Assembly: GCA_946479835.1 (NCBI GenBank)
Contig: CAMLHD010000003.1
Coordinates: 1-36,455, forward strand
Origin: an uncultured Candidatus Saccharibacteria bacterium
GTDB taxonomy: Bacteria > Patescibacteria > Saccharimonadia > Saccharimonadales > JACDBH01
DNA length: 36,455 bases
Direction: 5' to 3'
Shown here in pieces: positions 8,801 through 16,087 of the stretch. The stretch's first letter is position 1. Each line of letters opens with the position of its first letter. The notes beneath the pieces are model-generated. The model was not told where the DNA came from. It saw nothing but the letters and a program-made list of their open reading frames with translations, and made no database searches. Made by a program: the position numbers and the translations under genes.

Positions 8801-8801
8801 T
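8764..8801 (+). terminator. Intrinsic terminator of the candidate small RNA
   Basis: CCGCTTC (8770-8776) pairs with GAAGCGG (8785-8791), followed by a six-T run and CTTTT. A preceding A-run can extend the stem. Confidence 0.85.
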
Positions 8802-8821
8802 TCCTAAAATCAGGCTAATGC

Positions 8822-8849
8822 TTGCCTTGGCGCTTCCAACTCGTACAAT
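8822..8849 (+). promoter_or_regulatory. comM promoter (near-leaderless)
   Basis: TTGCCT (8822-8827) and TACAAT (8844-8849) are spaced by 16 bases. The box ends nine bases before the ATG at 8859, and no Shine-Dalgarno sequence is present. Confidence 0.55.
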
Positions 8850-8858
8850 CAGAACATT

Positions 8859-10379
8859 ATGGGAGCTGCCATTCACAGCTTGATCGAACATGGCATGGAG
8901 GGCGTGGTAGTTGATGTGGAGTGCCACCTGTCCAACAACCTGCCTAATATAGTGATTGTGGGCGTCGCCAACAAAGCGGTCGACGAGGCCAAGGAAAGGC
9001 TGCGCGGAGCCTTCACCGCCAGCAAGCTTAACCTCCCCCGAAAGCGCATAACTCTGAATCTCGCGCCTGCCGACATACCAAAGGATGGAAGCAGCTTCGA
9101 CCTGGCTATGGCCGCCGCTATCCTGCTTGCCAGCAGCCAAATTAGGTCAACCGGTTCATTGCCGGATTGTCTGTTGTTCGGGGAGCTTGGCCTGGACGGC
9201 TCGGTCAGGCCGATACGAGGCATCATCGGAAAGATACTGGCCGGCCAGAGGAACGGTTATAAAAAATTCATCATACCCTTAGCCAATCTGGCGCAGGCTG
9301 ATCTTATCCCCGATGTAGAGCTGATGCCTGTCAGCAGCCTTAGCGAACTGGCAAGGCTATTATCTGAGGAGCCCAAATTATTAAGCAGCCGGAGCAAGAT
9401 AAGCCATGACACCGAAGGAGCTGAGGCGTCGGATACGGATTTTTCTGACGTCATTGGCCAGGCTGCGGCCAAGCGGGCCCTGGAAATCGCTGCCGCCGGC
9501 CAGCACAATGTCATGCTGTCTGGAGCACCCGGCACAGGCAAAAGCATGCTGGCCAAGGCGTTGCCAACCATCCTGCCCTCGCTAACTTCTCAAGAAATAC
9601 TTTCTATCACTCACCTGCACAGCCTGGCCAGCCAGCAGTTCGAAAAGATAGTCAGGAGCCGCCCCTTCAGAAGCCCGCACCACAGTGCCAGCAATGTAGC
9701 CATCATCGGCGGCGGCAGCAGGCCCCACCCAGGTGAAGTGACACTTGCCCATCATGGCGTGCTCTTCCTGGACGAACTGCCGGAATTCAATCGTAGTACC
9801 ATAGAGACTTTGCGCCAGCCTTTGGAGGACAAGGTAATAACTATCGCCCGCGCCAAAGATATCTTGGAGTTTCCGGCAGATTTTGTGCTTGTAGCCACCC
9901 GTAATCCCTGCCCTTGCGGCTACTTTGGGACGCATAAGCCTTGTATCTGCTCGCCCAATCAGGTGATCCAGTATGAAAAGAAGTTGTCAGGACCGATCCT
10001 GGACCGCATTGATCTTTATGTTGACGTCGATCCGGTAGAGCATGACAAGCTGTTGAAGTTAGACACCACCGAAGAAGAAAGTAGCCTGATCCGCAAACGC
10101 GTGGAAACAGCCCGTAAGCTGCAGCTTGGCCGGACCCGAAACAGCGGCAAGCTGAACGGTTCGCTTTCGGCTCGGGCCGTTAAGCACGCCGCTAGTTTGA
10201 GCCCTGGGGCCAAAGAGCTTCTTGACACTGCTGCCGAACGCCTGCAACTGTCTGCCAGGGCTTATATGAAGACTGTGCGGGTCGCCAGGACCATCGCCGA
10301 TCTGGAAGGCTCGGAACAAGTCAAGGAAGCTCATGTGGCCGAAGCCTTGCAGTACAGGCCAAGGCCCGCAAGCCTTTAA
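8859..10379 (+). CDS. comM: ComM/YifB family Mg-chelatase-like AAA+ ATPase
   Basis: 506 residues, the usual family length. The N-terminal domain (about 1-170) has the Lon-protease-like ChlI fold (GVANKAVDEAKERLRGA). The AAA+ module has Walker A GAPGTGKSM at about 224, the PFRSPHHSAS segment, Walker B VLFLDELPEF and the NPCPCGYFG cysteine motif. The C-terminal Mg-chelatase domain ends with SARAYMKTVRVARTIADLEG. In transformable bacteria ComM is a hexameric helicase that extends branch migration during uptake of foreign DNA. This fits with the type IV pilus genes later in the window, which could serve DNA uptake; that link is inference. Confidence 0.92.
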   Translation: MGAAIHSLIEHGMEGVVVDVECHLSNNLPNIVIVGVANKAVDEAKERLRGAFTASKLNLPRKRITLNLAPADIPKDGSSFDLAMAAAILLASSQIRSTGSLPDCLLFGELGLDGSVRPIRGIIGKILAGQRNGYKKFIIPLANLAQADLIPDVELMPVSSLSELARLLSEEPKLLSSRSKISHDTEGAEASDTDFSDVIGQAAAKRALEIAAAGQHNVMLSGAPGTGKSMLAKALPTILPSLTSQEILSITHLHSLASQQFEKIVRSRPFRSPHHSASNVAIIGGGSRPHPGEVTLAHHGVLFLDELPEFNRSTIETLRQPLEDKVITIARAKDILEFPADFVLVATRNPCPCGYFGTHKPCICSPNQVIQYEKKLSGPILDRIDLYVDVDPVEHDKLLKLDTTEEESSLIRKRVETARKLQLGRTRNSGKLNGSLSARAVKHAASLSPGAKELLDTAAERLQLSARAYMKTVRVARTIADLEGSEQVKEAHVAEALQYRPRPASL

Positions 10380-10391
10380 ACCACTGGCATG

Positions 10392-10420
10392 TTGACCCCT
10401 GTGAGTTTATCTGTTAGAAT
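10392..10420 (+). promoter_or_regulatory. infC operon promoter with extended -10
   Basis: TTGACC (10392-10397), a 17-base spacer and TAGAAT (10415-10420) preceded by TGT. The TATCTGTTA motif (10408-10416) overlaps the -10 box. This is the clearest promoter in the window. Confidence 0.8.
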
Positions 10421-10456
10421 GGATTTAAATTCACCAAGTACGAGGAGAAGTAGTTT

Positions 10457-10987
10457 ATCAACAAGACAACCCGCCTGAATGAAGCCATTCGGGCACCTGA
10501 GCTGAGAGTCATTGACGCAGATGGCAAGCAGCTTGGCATCATGACGCGCCAAGAGGCATTAAGTGCCGCCCAGGCCGCAGAACTTGATCTGGTAGAGATA
10601 TCCCCCGAAGCCCGACCACCGGTAGTAAAGATAGTCGACTGGGGCAAATACAATTACCAGCGCACCAAGCAGCTGCAAAAGAACCGGCGCAACGCCAAAA
10701 GTTTGGAAATCAAACAGATGCGTTTCGGGCTGAAGATCAGCGATCATGACCTAGGCGTCAAGCTGCGCAAGATCACCGACTTCTTAAACGAAGGCCACAA
10801 AGTCAAGATTGCCATAGTTTACCGCGGCCGTGAAAACGCCCATCGGGATTTAGGCTTCCGCCTGGCCGATCGAGTCATAGAAAGCTTTCAGGAAACCATA
10901 ACCGTTGATCAGCAACCTCAATTGAACGGCAAACAGCTAATATTCACTATAAGGAGCAATAATCATGCCCAAGCTAAAAACCCATAG
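10457..10987 (+). CDS. infC: Translation initiation factor IF-3, with ATC start codon
   Basis: 176 residues, normal IF-3 length. It has the N-terminal domain (INKTTRLNEAIRAPELRVID), the linker and the C-terminal ribosome-binding domain (KEIRFGLKISDHDLGVKL-like). IF-3 binds the 30S subunit, prevents premature 50S joining and discriminates start codons. The ORF homology begins directly after an in-frame TAG, and the only codon that fits is ATC at 10457, with GAGGAG ending 11 bases before it. The first ATG (10541) would delete 28 conserved residues. A non-standard start is the known autoregulation device of infC (AUU in E. coli). The gene overlaps rpmI by 23 bases. Confidence 0.93.
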   Translation: MNKTTRLNEAIRAPELRVIDADGKQLGIMTRQEALSAAQAAELDLVEISPEARPPVVKIVDWGKYNYQRTKQLQKNRRNAKSLEIKQMRFGLKISDHDLGVKLRKITDFLNEGHKVKIAIVYRGRENAHRDLGFRLADRVIESFQETITVDQQPQLNGKQLIFTIRSNNHAQAKNP

Positions 10988-11162
10988 CGGCACCAAGAAG
11001 CGCGTCAGGATCACCAACAAAGGCAAGGTCCTGCTGCGTCACGCTTCCGGCAACCACCTGCTGCAAAAGAAGCGCGCCGCGCGGAAGCGCACGTTCGCCG
11101 GTGTGAAGGAAATTTCCGGCAAGTCCGCCAAGAATATCAAACTGAAGCTAGGAGCCAAATAA
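10965..11162 (+). CDS. rpmI: Large-subunit ribosomal protein bL35
   Basis: 65 residues, very basic, beginning [21 protein letters not shown] with the family features [11 protein letters not shown] and AARKR. The ATG lies within the end of infC, preceded by AAGGAG at good spacing. It is the middle gene of the classic infC-rpmI-rplT operon. Confidence 0.96.
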   Translation: MPKLKTHSGTKKRVRITNKGKVLLRHASGNHLLQKKRAARKRTFAGVKEISGKSAKNIKLKLGAK

Positions 11163-11506
11163 TGCGAGTCAAACGAGGCGTTACTTCTCACGCACGCCAT
11201 CAGAAAATCCGCCGTGCCACCAAAGGCATGACCCGGCCTAACCGGTCAAGCGTCAAGCGCGGCAAGCAGACCCTGGTAAAGGGATTGCAGCACGCTACCC
11301 GCGACCGCCGCAACAAGAAACGCACTTTCCGTTCGCTTTGGAACGCCCGCATCAATGCCGCCGCCAGGCTGAATGGCACCAGCTATTCCAAACTTATAGC
11401 CGGGCTTAAGAAGGCTGATATATCTCTGGACCGCAAGGTCTTAAGCGAGCTGGCCGTATCTGAGCCGGCAGCCTTTACCGCCGTGGTCAAAGCCTCCCAG
11501 AAATAA
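11162..11506 (+). CDS. rplT: Large-subunit ribosomal protein bL20
   Basis: 114 residues, typical of bL20, an early 50S assembly protein that binds 23S rRNA. It starts [22 protein letters not shown] and contains [23 protein letters not shown]. Its ATG overlaps the rpmI stop (TAATG), so translation is coupled. It ends the operon before a strong bidirectional terminator. In other bacteria bL20 represses the operon by binding the mRNA; no such site was identified here. Confidence 0.97.
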   Translation: MRVKRGVTSHARHQKIRRATKGMTRPNRSSVKRGKQTLVKGLQHATRDRRNKKRTFRSLWNARINAAARLNGTSYSKLIAGLKKADISLDRKVLSELAVSEPAAFTAVVKASQK

Positions 11507-11523
11507 TCAAAGAGATTAAATAC

Positions 11524-11553
11524 AAAACACCGCCCTTTGAGGGGCGGTGTTTT
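11524..11553. terminator. Bidirectional terminator between rplT and rnpB
   Basis: AAAACACCGCCC (11524-11535) pairs with GGGCGGTGTTTT (11542-11553) around a six-base loop. It has a T-run on either strand and so serves both convergent units. Confidence 0.9.
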
Positions 11554-11554
11554 C

Positions 11555-11899
11555 ATATCTGCCAGGCTACCCGTAAGCCGGGTTCTGTTTTAGCTAACCA
11601 TCTATCTAGATCTAAGATTGCTCTTAGATTCAAGCGGTTTTAATTGACGAGCCCCAGGCGGGAAACCTATTTGGGACTTATCTCCTTGCAACGTACTGGG
11701 TTTACCTTCTTTGCATGTCACCATGCATAGCTGCGGGCTCTTACCCCGCTCGTTTCACCCTTACCTGATAACAGGCGGTCTCGTTTCTGTGGCACTTTCC
11801 CTGAGATTGCTCTCGGTTGCCGTTAGCAACAGTACTACCCTTCGCTGCCCGGACTTTCCTCGTATATTTTAGTACACGCGGTTAGCCAGTAACCTGACA
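11555..11899 (-). ncRNA. rnpB: RNase P RNA
   Basis: The minus strand carries the conserved type A features: GAGGAAAGTCCGGGC near the 5' end, CAGGGAAAGTGCCACAGAAAC, the GGTAAGGGTGAAACG segment, and the 3' part ACAGAACCCGGCTTACGGG. It is the catalytic RNA that removes 5' leaders from pre-tRNAs. Length is about 345 bases. The 5' end is set by the TATAAT box at 11910-11905 and the 3' end by the shared terminator. Ends are accurate to a few bases. Confidence 0.96.
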
Positions 11900-11904
11900 C
11901 TCGT

Positions 11905-11913
11905 ATTATACCA
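11905..11913 (-). promoter_or_regulatory. rnpB promoter, extended -10
   Basis: TGGTATAAT on the minus strand is a perfect TGnTATAAT. No good -35 is seen. It sits in the 30-base gap after the RNase HI fusion gene, so a -35 would overlap that gene's end. Confidence 0.7.
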
Positions 11914-11929
11914 CTTTTTAGCGTAAGCG

Positions 11930-12616
11930 CTAGCTTTTATCTTTGACTGAGTCGAGAGTCTTGTTTACCATGCTGTCGGCCAGCTTGTTGTATTCGCGCG
12001 GCACATGGGTGAAGCTGACTTTCTTGAAATGAGGCAGCAGGTCTTTTATAGCCTCGTGGATCGGCCAAAGGTCGCGGTTCTTGACCTTATAGATGCCTTT
12101 CATCTGATTGACAACGAGCATGCTGTCCATATAGACATGGACTTCTTTAGCCCCCATCCTATGGGCAGCCTCCAGGCCGCCTTTGAGCGAGTGGTACTCG
12201 GCCTGATTATTAGTGGTAATGCCTAGGTACTTGCCGTTTTCGTGCAGGATTTGGTCGTCCATATCAAGGACGACAAAGCCGCCGGCCGATGGTCCGGGGT
12301 TGCCCCTGGAGCCTCCGTCTGCATAGACTTTAAGTTCGGTGTGTTTGGCCGCCTTAGGCGGCAGCTTGGAAGATTCCGTACTCACCCTCTCGTACACTTC
12401 GTCGATCTGCTCGGCCAAAGCCTCGTCCTTTTCGGTGGTTCCGCCGGCACTGTGAGTGTAAAGCCAGAATTGGACCTTGTTCCATTCGTTCAGCCAGCGC
12501 GGGTGATGGTTCAGAGCCTCAGCCACCAGCGCCACTTCTTTCATGAAATGAAATGCCTGCTGAAAATCCTTGAATGTGAATTCTTTATAAAGCTGGTTGT
12601 TTTGTTTTTGCCACAT
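11930..12616 (-). CDS. Fusion of pterin-4a-carbinolamine dehydratase-like domain and ribonuclease HI
   Basis: 228 residues. Residues 1-73 match the PCD/DCoH family: W2, [19 protein letters not shown], the catalytic NHHPRW (H37, H38) and [20 protein letters not shown] (H55). After a linker of about 20 residues comes a complete RNase HI domain with the DEDD set D100 ([12 protein letters not shown]), E140 (NNQAEY), D164 (YMDS) and D214 (EYNKLAD). RNase HI cuts the RNA of RNA-DNA hybrids. PCD dehydrates 4a-hydroxy-tetrahydropterins or acts as a protein-dimerising module. The reading frame is open across both, with no sign of a join artefact. The promoter box TATAAG ends eight bases before the ATG and no Shine-Dalgarno is present. 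Confidence 0.9.
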   Translation of the reverse strand: MWQKQNNQLYKEFTFKDFQQAFHFMKEVALVAEALNHHPRWLNEWNKVQFWLYTHSAGGTTEKDEALAEQIDEVYERVSTESSKLPPKAAKHTELKVYADGGSRGNPGPSAGGFVVLDMDDQILHENGKYLGITTNNQAEYHSLKGGLEAAHRMGAKEVHVYMDSMLVVNQMKGIYKVKNRDLWPIHEAIKDLLPHFKKVSFTHVPREYNKLADSMVNKTLDSVKDKS

Positions 12617-12624
12617 GCATGTAT

Positions 12625-12637
12625 CTTATAACAGATA
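12625..12637 (-). promoter_or_regulatory. Extended -10 with TATCTGTTA motif for the PCD-RNase HI gene
   Basis: The minus strand reads TATCTGTTATAAG. TGT precedes the TATAAG box, which ends eight bases before the ATG at 12616, predicting a leaderless mRNA. Confidence 0.6.
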
Positions 12638-12663
12638 TGGGTTAAAATATAGGCTGTCTATTA

Positions 12664-12739
12664 CAGGGTGTAGCTTAGTTGGTAAAGCGCTGGGCTGGGG
12701 GTCCAGAGAGCGGAGGTTCAAGTCCTCTCACCCTGACCA
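12664..12739 (+). tRNA. tRNA-Pro (anticodon GGG)
   Basis: 76 bases with encoded CCA. Acceptor CAGGGTG pairs with CACCCTG, the anticodon loop is CTGGGGG (anticodon GGG), and the T loop is TTCAAGT. C1 is typical of proline tRNAs. It is divergent from the RNase HI fusion. Confidence 0.95.
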
Positions 12740-12740
12740 A

Positions 12741-12773
12741 GCAAAAAGCCTGATCAAGAATCAGGCTTTTTGC
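12741..12773 (+). terminator. Terminator after tRNA-Pro
   Basis: A perfect 14-bp inverted repeat, GCAAAAAGCCTGAT / ATCAGGCTTTTTGC, with a five-base loop and a T-run in the 3' arm. Confidence 0.9.
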
Positions 12774-12939
12774 TTTCCTGAGGCTAAGCTGCCAACATGA
12801 CAACCTGGATTAAGACCCAGGTGGGTGCCCGCACATGCCGGCCACGGCCAGCATAAATCTTGAGCTCCCATATGATATGTATTCAGATTATCATATAGTC
12901 GGCTTCTCAGCCTGACTCCATTATAACCCGGTTTAAGAC
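12774..12939. other. Intergenic spacer with small hairpins
   Basis: Contains ACCTGG/CCAGGT, ATATGAT (12870-12876)/ATCATAT (12890-12896) and GGCTTCTCAGCC. One of these may terminate the M50 protease transcript coming from the right. There is no gene here. Confidence 0.4.
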
Positions 12940-13569
12940 CTATAGACCCAGCAAAAAGAACAATATCGACTCATTGAGGGCAATGACTATGGGCGCTATG
13001 AACTGGAACGCAAGCAGTATGAAGACCAGTATCGCCATGAAGCCGAATGATTCTATGGCAGCCATGGCCTTTTGGATCGGTTCGGGCGCGAAGGCGTAAA
13101 GCAGGCGCGAACCATCCAGAGGCGGAAACGGAATCATGTTGAAGACGAACAGCGAAACATTGATAAGTGTGAAGATGGCCAGGCCGTCTGCTAGCCCATT
13201 GCTGGTGATGGGAGCAAACCTGAAAATCAGGCCGCTGATACTGGCCAACGCCAGGTTGGAAAGCGGGCCGGCTACGCCGACAAGCGCCACCCCGAATTCC
13301 TCGAACCTGACCCGTGACGGGTTGAATGGCACGGGCTTGGCGGCAAAAATCGGTGGCAAACCGGCAATTATCAGTACCATCGGCAGCAATATGGTGGTGT
13401 ACAGGTCTATGTGCTTAAGAGGATTCAGAGTTAACCTGCCTTCTTCGTGGGCGGTAGTATCGCCCAACGCATGAGACGTAAAGGCGTGCATGGCCTCGTG
13501 CACCGACATACCTATCAGCAATGAGCCGAAGACAATGACCAGTTGCAAGCCCGAAAGATCCTGAAACAT
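12940..13569 (-). CDS. M50-family site-2 zinc metalloprotease, membrane-embedded
   Basis: 209 residues with about five membrane helices. The zinc motif HEAMH (H24, E25, H28) lies in the second hydrophobic segment. The third zinc ligand is in NMIPFPPLDG, the family's NxxPxxxLDG. These proteases cleave substrates within the membrane; this short form, like archaeal and SpoIVFB-like enzymes, has no PDZ domain. The substrate is unknown. A TGCTATAAT box ends ten bases before the ATG with no Shine-Dalgarno, so the leader is at most a few bases. It is a single-gene unit. Confidence 0.88.
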   Translation of the reverse strand: MFQDLSGLQLVIVFGSLLIGMSVHEAMHAFTSHALGDTTAHEEGRLTLNPLKHIDLYTTILLPMVLIIAGLPPIFAAKPVPFNPSRVRFEEFGVALVGVAGPLSNLALASISGLIFRFAPITSNGLADGLAIFTLINVSLFVFNMIPFPPLDGSRLLYAFAPEPIQKAMAAIESFGFMAILVFILLAFQFIAPIVIALNESILFFLLGL

Positions 13570-13579
13570 AACTCAACTG

Positions 13580-13588
13580 ATTATAGCA
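13580..13588 (-). promoter_or_regulatory. Extended -10 of the M50 protease gene
   Basis: The minus strand reads TGCTATAAT, a perfect extended -10. The box ends ten bases before the start codon. Confidence 0.65.
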
Positions 13589-13611
13589 AAGACCGTCGCG
13601 CCAAAGAGCCC

Positions 13612-13640
13612 TTGACCAAAAGTGCAAAAACAGATACAAT
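13612..13640 (+). promoter_or_regulatory. rpmB promoter
   Basis: TTGACC (13612-13617), a 17-base spacer and TACAAT (13635-13640). The TTGACC hexamer is identical to that of infC. Confidence 0.75.
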
Positions 13641-13653
13641 TAACCCTCGAATC

Positions 13654-13671
13654 GTCCTGAATCATCAGGAC
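13654..13671 (+). promoter_or_regulatory. Hairpin in rpmB 5' leader
   Basis: GTCCTGA (13654-13660) pairs with TCAGGAC (13665-13671) around ATCA, between the promoter and the AAGGAAAG ribosome-binding site. It could be a protein-binding or stability element. This is untested. Confidence 0.45.
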
Positions 13672-13698
13672 CTAAGGTAAATAATCTTAAGGAAAGCT

Positions 13699-13890
13699 AT
13701 GCAACGCTGCGATCTAACCGGTAAAGGCAAACAGTACGGCCACAATGTGAGCTTCTCGCAGCGCCATACCCAAAAAATCTGGAAGCCCAATTTACAGACC
13801 AAGACATTCGAGGTAGACGGCAAGAAAGTAACCATGAAGTTGAGCGCCCAAGCCATCCGCACATTGAAGAAAAAAGGCCTTATCCAATAA
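13699..13890 (+). CDS. rpmB: Large-subunit ribosomal protein bL28
   Basis: 63 residues, basic, starting MQRCDLTGKGKQYGHNVSFSQR and containing the family segment RTQKIWKPNLQ-like (HTQKIWKPNLQTKTFEVDGK). The C-terminus IRTLKKKGLIQ is typical. AAGGAAAG gives a clear ribosome-binding site before ATG 13699. It is monocistronic, with its own promoter and terminator. Confidence 0.95.
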   Translation: MQRCDLTGKGKQYGHNVSFSQRHTQKIWKPNLQTKTFEVDGKKVTMKLSAQAIRTLKKKGLIQ

Positions 13891-13905
13891 CCATCGGTTC
13901 TATCT

Positions 13906-13936
13906 AAAAAGCCTCCCTAAGCGGGAGGCTTTTTTT
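13906..13936. terminator. Terminator between rpmB and the convergent MBL gene
   Basis: AAAAAGCCTCCC pairs with GGGAGGCTTTTTTT (stem 13911-13917 / 13923-13929). T-runs on both strands allow bidirectional use. Confidence 0.9.
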
Positions 13937-13938
13937 AT

Positions 13939-14562
13939 TTACTGCCGATCCAGGATCACTACCTGCATGGCTTCGCCGAAATCGGCTGGTTTTGGCTTGA
14001 ACTTGGCAAGCGTCTCCTTGGGCTCAACACCCAAGCCCTTAAGGACTTCGCTAAGCGGTTGCTGCGGAACAGGATAGTTGATTTTGCTGTCGTCAAAGTG
14101 CGTGGGTATTACGATCTTTGGCTCTATTTTCTTTATGACCTGCATGGCACCAACGCTGTCTAGGGTGTAGCCGTTGCCTCCGACCGGAATCACTAAGACA
14201 TCCACGGTACCGATTTCTTCCAGATGGTCGTCAGTGAGATCAGGGTGGATATGGCCGGTTATCGCCACCCTTAGATCATCGTGCTGTATCTTGTAGATGG
14301 TGGCTGTATGCTGGTCTGGCTCATCCATATGAGCACGGGCCGGTATGCCGAAGATAGATACTTCCGATACTTCGTATTCGCCCGGGTCGGACAGCACCAA
14401 CTTGGCTTTGGGCGCCTGCTTAGGCAGGTGTGTAAAGAGGGCTATGTGCTCCGGTTTGACGACCGGCTTCAGGCCTAGCTCCTGCAAGTTGTCATCAATC
14501 ACAATAGTTACCTGCTTCATGGTAAGGCTCACGCAATTAGCGCCGAAATATTGGAATTCCAC
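13939..14562 (-). CDS. Metallo-beta-lactamase-fold protein lacking the HxHxDH motif
   Basis: 207 residues resembling the UPF0173/'MBL-fold hydrolase' group: MEFQYFGANCVSL start, DPGEYEV, a GHIHPDLTDDHLEEIG segment, VLVIPVGGNGYTLDSVGA and IVIPTHF. The usual N-terminal HxHxDH metal site is not visible; the matching region reads FTHLPKQAPK. The enzyme may use other ligands or be inactive as a hydrolase. It starts three bases after the stop of the wHTH-nucleotidyltransferase gene, so the two are translated together. Confidence 0.75.
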   Translation of the reverse strand: MEFQYFGANCVSLTMKQVTIVIDDNLQELGLKPVVKPEHIALFTHLPKQAPKAKLVLSDPGEYEVSEVSIFGIPARAHMDEPDQHTATIYKIQHDDLRVAITGHIHPDLTDDHLEEIGTVDVLVIPVGGNGYTLDSVGAMQVIKKIEPKIVIPTHFDDSKINYPVPQQPLSEVLKGLGVEPKETLAKFKPKPADFGEAMQVVILDRQ

Positions 14563-14565
14563 TGA

Positions 14566-15183
14566 TTACTCCTCTTCTGTTATCTGCTTTTTATCTATCA
14601 GTACCTGCGATTTGGCCATAAGGACATTAGTTATGAACCGGTCCTTGACCTGGCGTCGGTAGCCGAACTCTTTCGGACTCATAACCACGTATCGGATGTC
14701 TTTTTTCTCCTTGGCTTCAAGGGCGCTCATAAATTTTTGCAGCTTGGTCTGGTTCACATCTCCGACAATCAGCATATCTATACCGGTAGTTTCATCCCTA
14801 GTGAATTGACCGGTGTAAAGCGCCAGTTCGACGTTGCCGAGAGTGGCAATCTCAGCCGCTTCCGGATCGACAGTCTTAGGGGCGACCGGCACAACAGCTT
14901 CTTCGTCTTCTGACTTTACGGTCATCTCGCCGCCGCCGAATATCATGCTCAATGGCTTAAAGTATTCATAAGATTGGTTGACTTCATAATATAGCCGGTT
15001 GTTGGTGGTGTCGGATGAGATGATGCCGATACTGAGCAAATTGGATAGTTCACGACGGACTGAATTGATCTGCTCGTCTATTTTTCGGGTGATTTCACGC
15101 ACATAAAAGGACCTGTTCGGATTGCTATAAAACAGGCGCAGCAATTTTACTCTCGTTTTGCTCCCAAAGAGTTGTTCAACCAC
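14566..15183 (-). CDS. Winged-helix regulator fused to a nucleotidyltransferase-like domain
   Basis: 205 residues from a GTG start (15183). Residues about 1-75 form a winged helix (GSKTRVKLLRLF, YVREITRKIDEQINSVRREL). Residues about 115-205 resemble the minimal nucleotidyltransferase-like domain of archaeal and CPR regulators (GIDMLIVGDVN, DIRYVVMSPKEF). The classical GSxxxxxD catalytic pair is degenerate, so it is probably a sensor rather than an enzyme. A TATGAT box ends 11 bases before the GTG without a Shine-Dalgarno. It precedes the MBL gene and follows miaA. Its DNA target is unknown. Confidence 0.75.
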   Translation of the reverse strand: MVEQLFGSKTRVKLLRLFYSNPNRSFYVREITRKIDEQINSVRRELSNLLSIGIISSDTTNNRLYYEVNQSYEYFKPLSMIFGGGEMTVKSEDEEAVVPVAPKTVDPEAAEIATLGNVELALYTGQFTRDETTGIDMLIVGDVNQTKLQKFMSALEAKEKKDIRYVVMSPKEFGYRRQVKDRFITNVLMAKSQVLIDKKQITEEE

Positions 15184-15229
15184 GTTATTAGCTTATCATA
15201 ATTTGCTCAATATAGGGGTAGAAGACAGT

Positions 15230-16087
15230 TTATTGCTGTCTTTCTTGCAAAAAATTGTTGAGCAACTTCACGGCCTCAGAGTTATTTTTTACCCAATTGA
15301 TATTTGGGTTTCGCTTAAACCAGGTGCGTTGGCGCTTGGCATATTGGGCCGTATCGCGCACGATTGCCTCGGACGTCGCTTCCGCTTCATCGCCCTGCCG
15401 CCATTCCCGGTAGCCTACGGCTGATAATCCCGGCGCATCCCAGCCGTATTTTTTGGCCAAAGCCTTGGCTTCGCTCTCCAGACCCTGGCTTATCATAGCT
15501 TTGACGCGTTCAGCGATTCTTTTTTGGATCTCATCCTTTGACTTGTCGATTCCTAAGACGAGTGTGTCGGGCCTAAGCCCTTTTTTTACGGGTATGGCGC
15601 CGTTTGTTTCCAAGGCCCTGATCAGATGGCGGGCATTCCGGTCGTTATTGGGCAGCGGGATTCCTTGATTGATCAACCGTTGGCGCAGTTCTTCAACAGT
15701 CATCCTCTGCAATTCTTCCCTCTCTTCCAGCGGCACCGGCGGTAAAAAGGCAAAATCAAAGATAACGCCGTCTATATATAGACCTGTGCCGCCGGCCATT
15801 ATGGGCAGCTTTCCTCGCCTCGTTATATCCGTTATAGCGGCAAGGGCGGCCGCTTTGAACTCAGCTGCGGTGAACGGCTGATCGGGACTGATCTCGTCCA
15901 GCAGATAATGTCTTATCGATCGCCTTTCTGAGGCTGTCGGTTTGGCCGTACCGATATCCATGCCTTTATAAATGGTCCTGGAATCAGCACAGATTATCTC
16001 GCCGTTAAACTGCACGGCGAGATCTAGGGCTAGCTGGCTTTTGCCACTGGCCGTAGGACCTACAATTACGATTAACGGCCCGGCCAC
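15230..16087 (-). CDS. miaA: tRNA dimethylallyltransferase
   Basis: 285 residues. The N-terminal P-loop GPTASGKS at about 10-17 is followed by ICADSRTIYKGMDIGTAKPT and MAGGTGLYIDGVI, all MiaA signatures. The C-terminal part has QYAKRQRTWFKRNPNINW. It transfers a dimethylallyl group to A37 of tRNAs reading UNN codons. Its start overlaps the end of the upstream alkyltransferase-like gene by 16 bases, so translation is coupled. Confidence 0.95.
   Translation of the reverse strand: MAGPLIVIVGPTASGKSQLALDLAVQFNGEIICADSRTIYKGMDIGTAKPTASERRSIRHYLLDEISPDQPFTAAEFKAAALAAITDITRRGKLPIMAGGTGLYIDGVIFDFAFLPPVPLEEREELQRMTVEELRQRLINQGIPLPNNDRNARHLIRALETNGAIPVKKGLRPDTLVLGIDKSKDEIQKRIAERVKAMISQGLESEAKALAKKYGWDAPGLSAVGYREWRQGDEAEATSEAIVRDTAQYAKRQRTWFKRNPNINWVKNNSEAVKLLNNFLQERQQ

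Noticed and set aside
12664..12739. Integration site of a mobile element at tRNA-Pro
   Set aside because: No direct repeat of the tRNA end and no integrase next to it; the recombinase at 27768 looks like housekeeping Xer.
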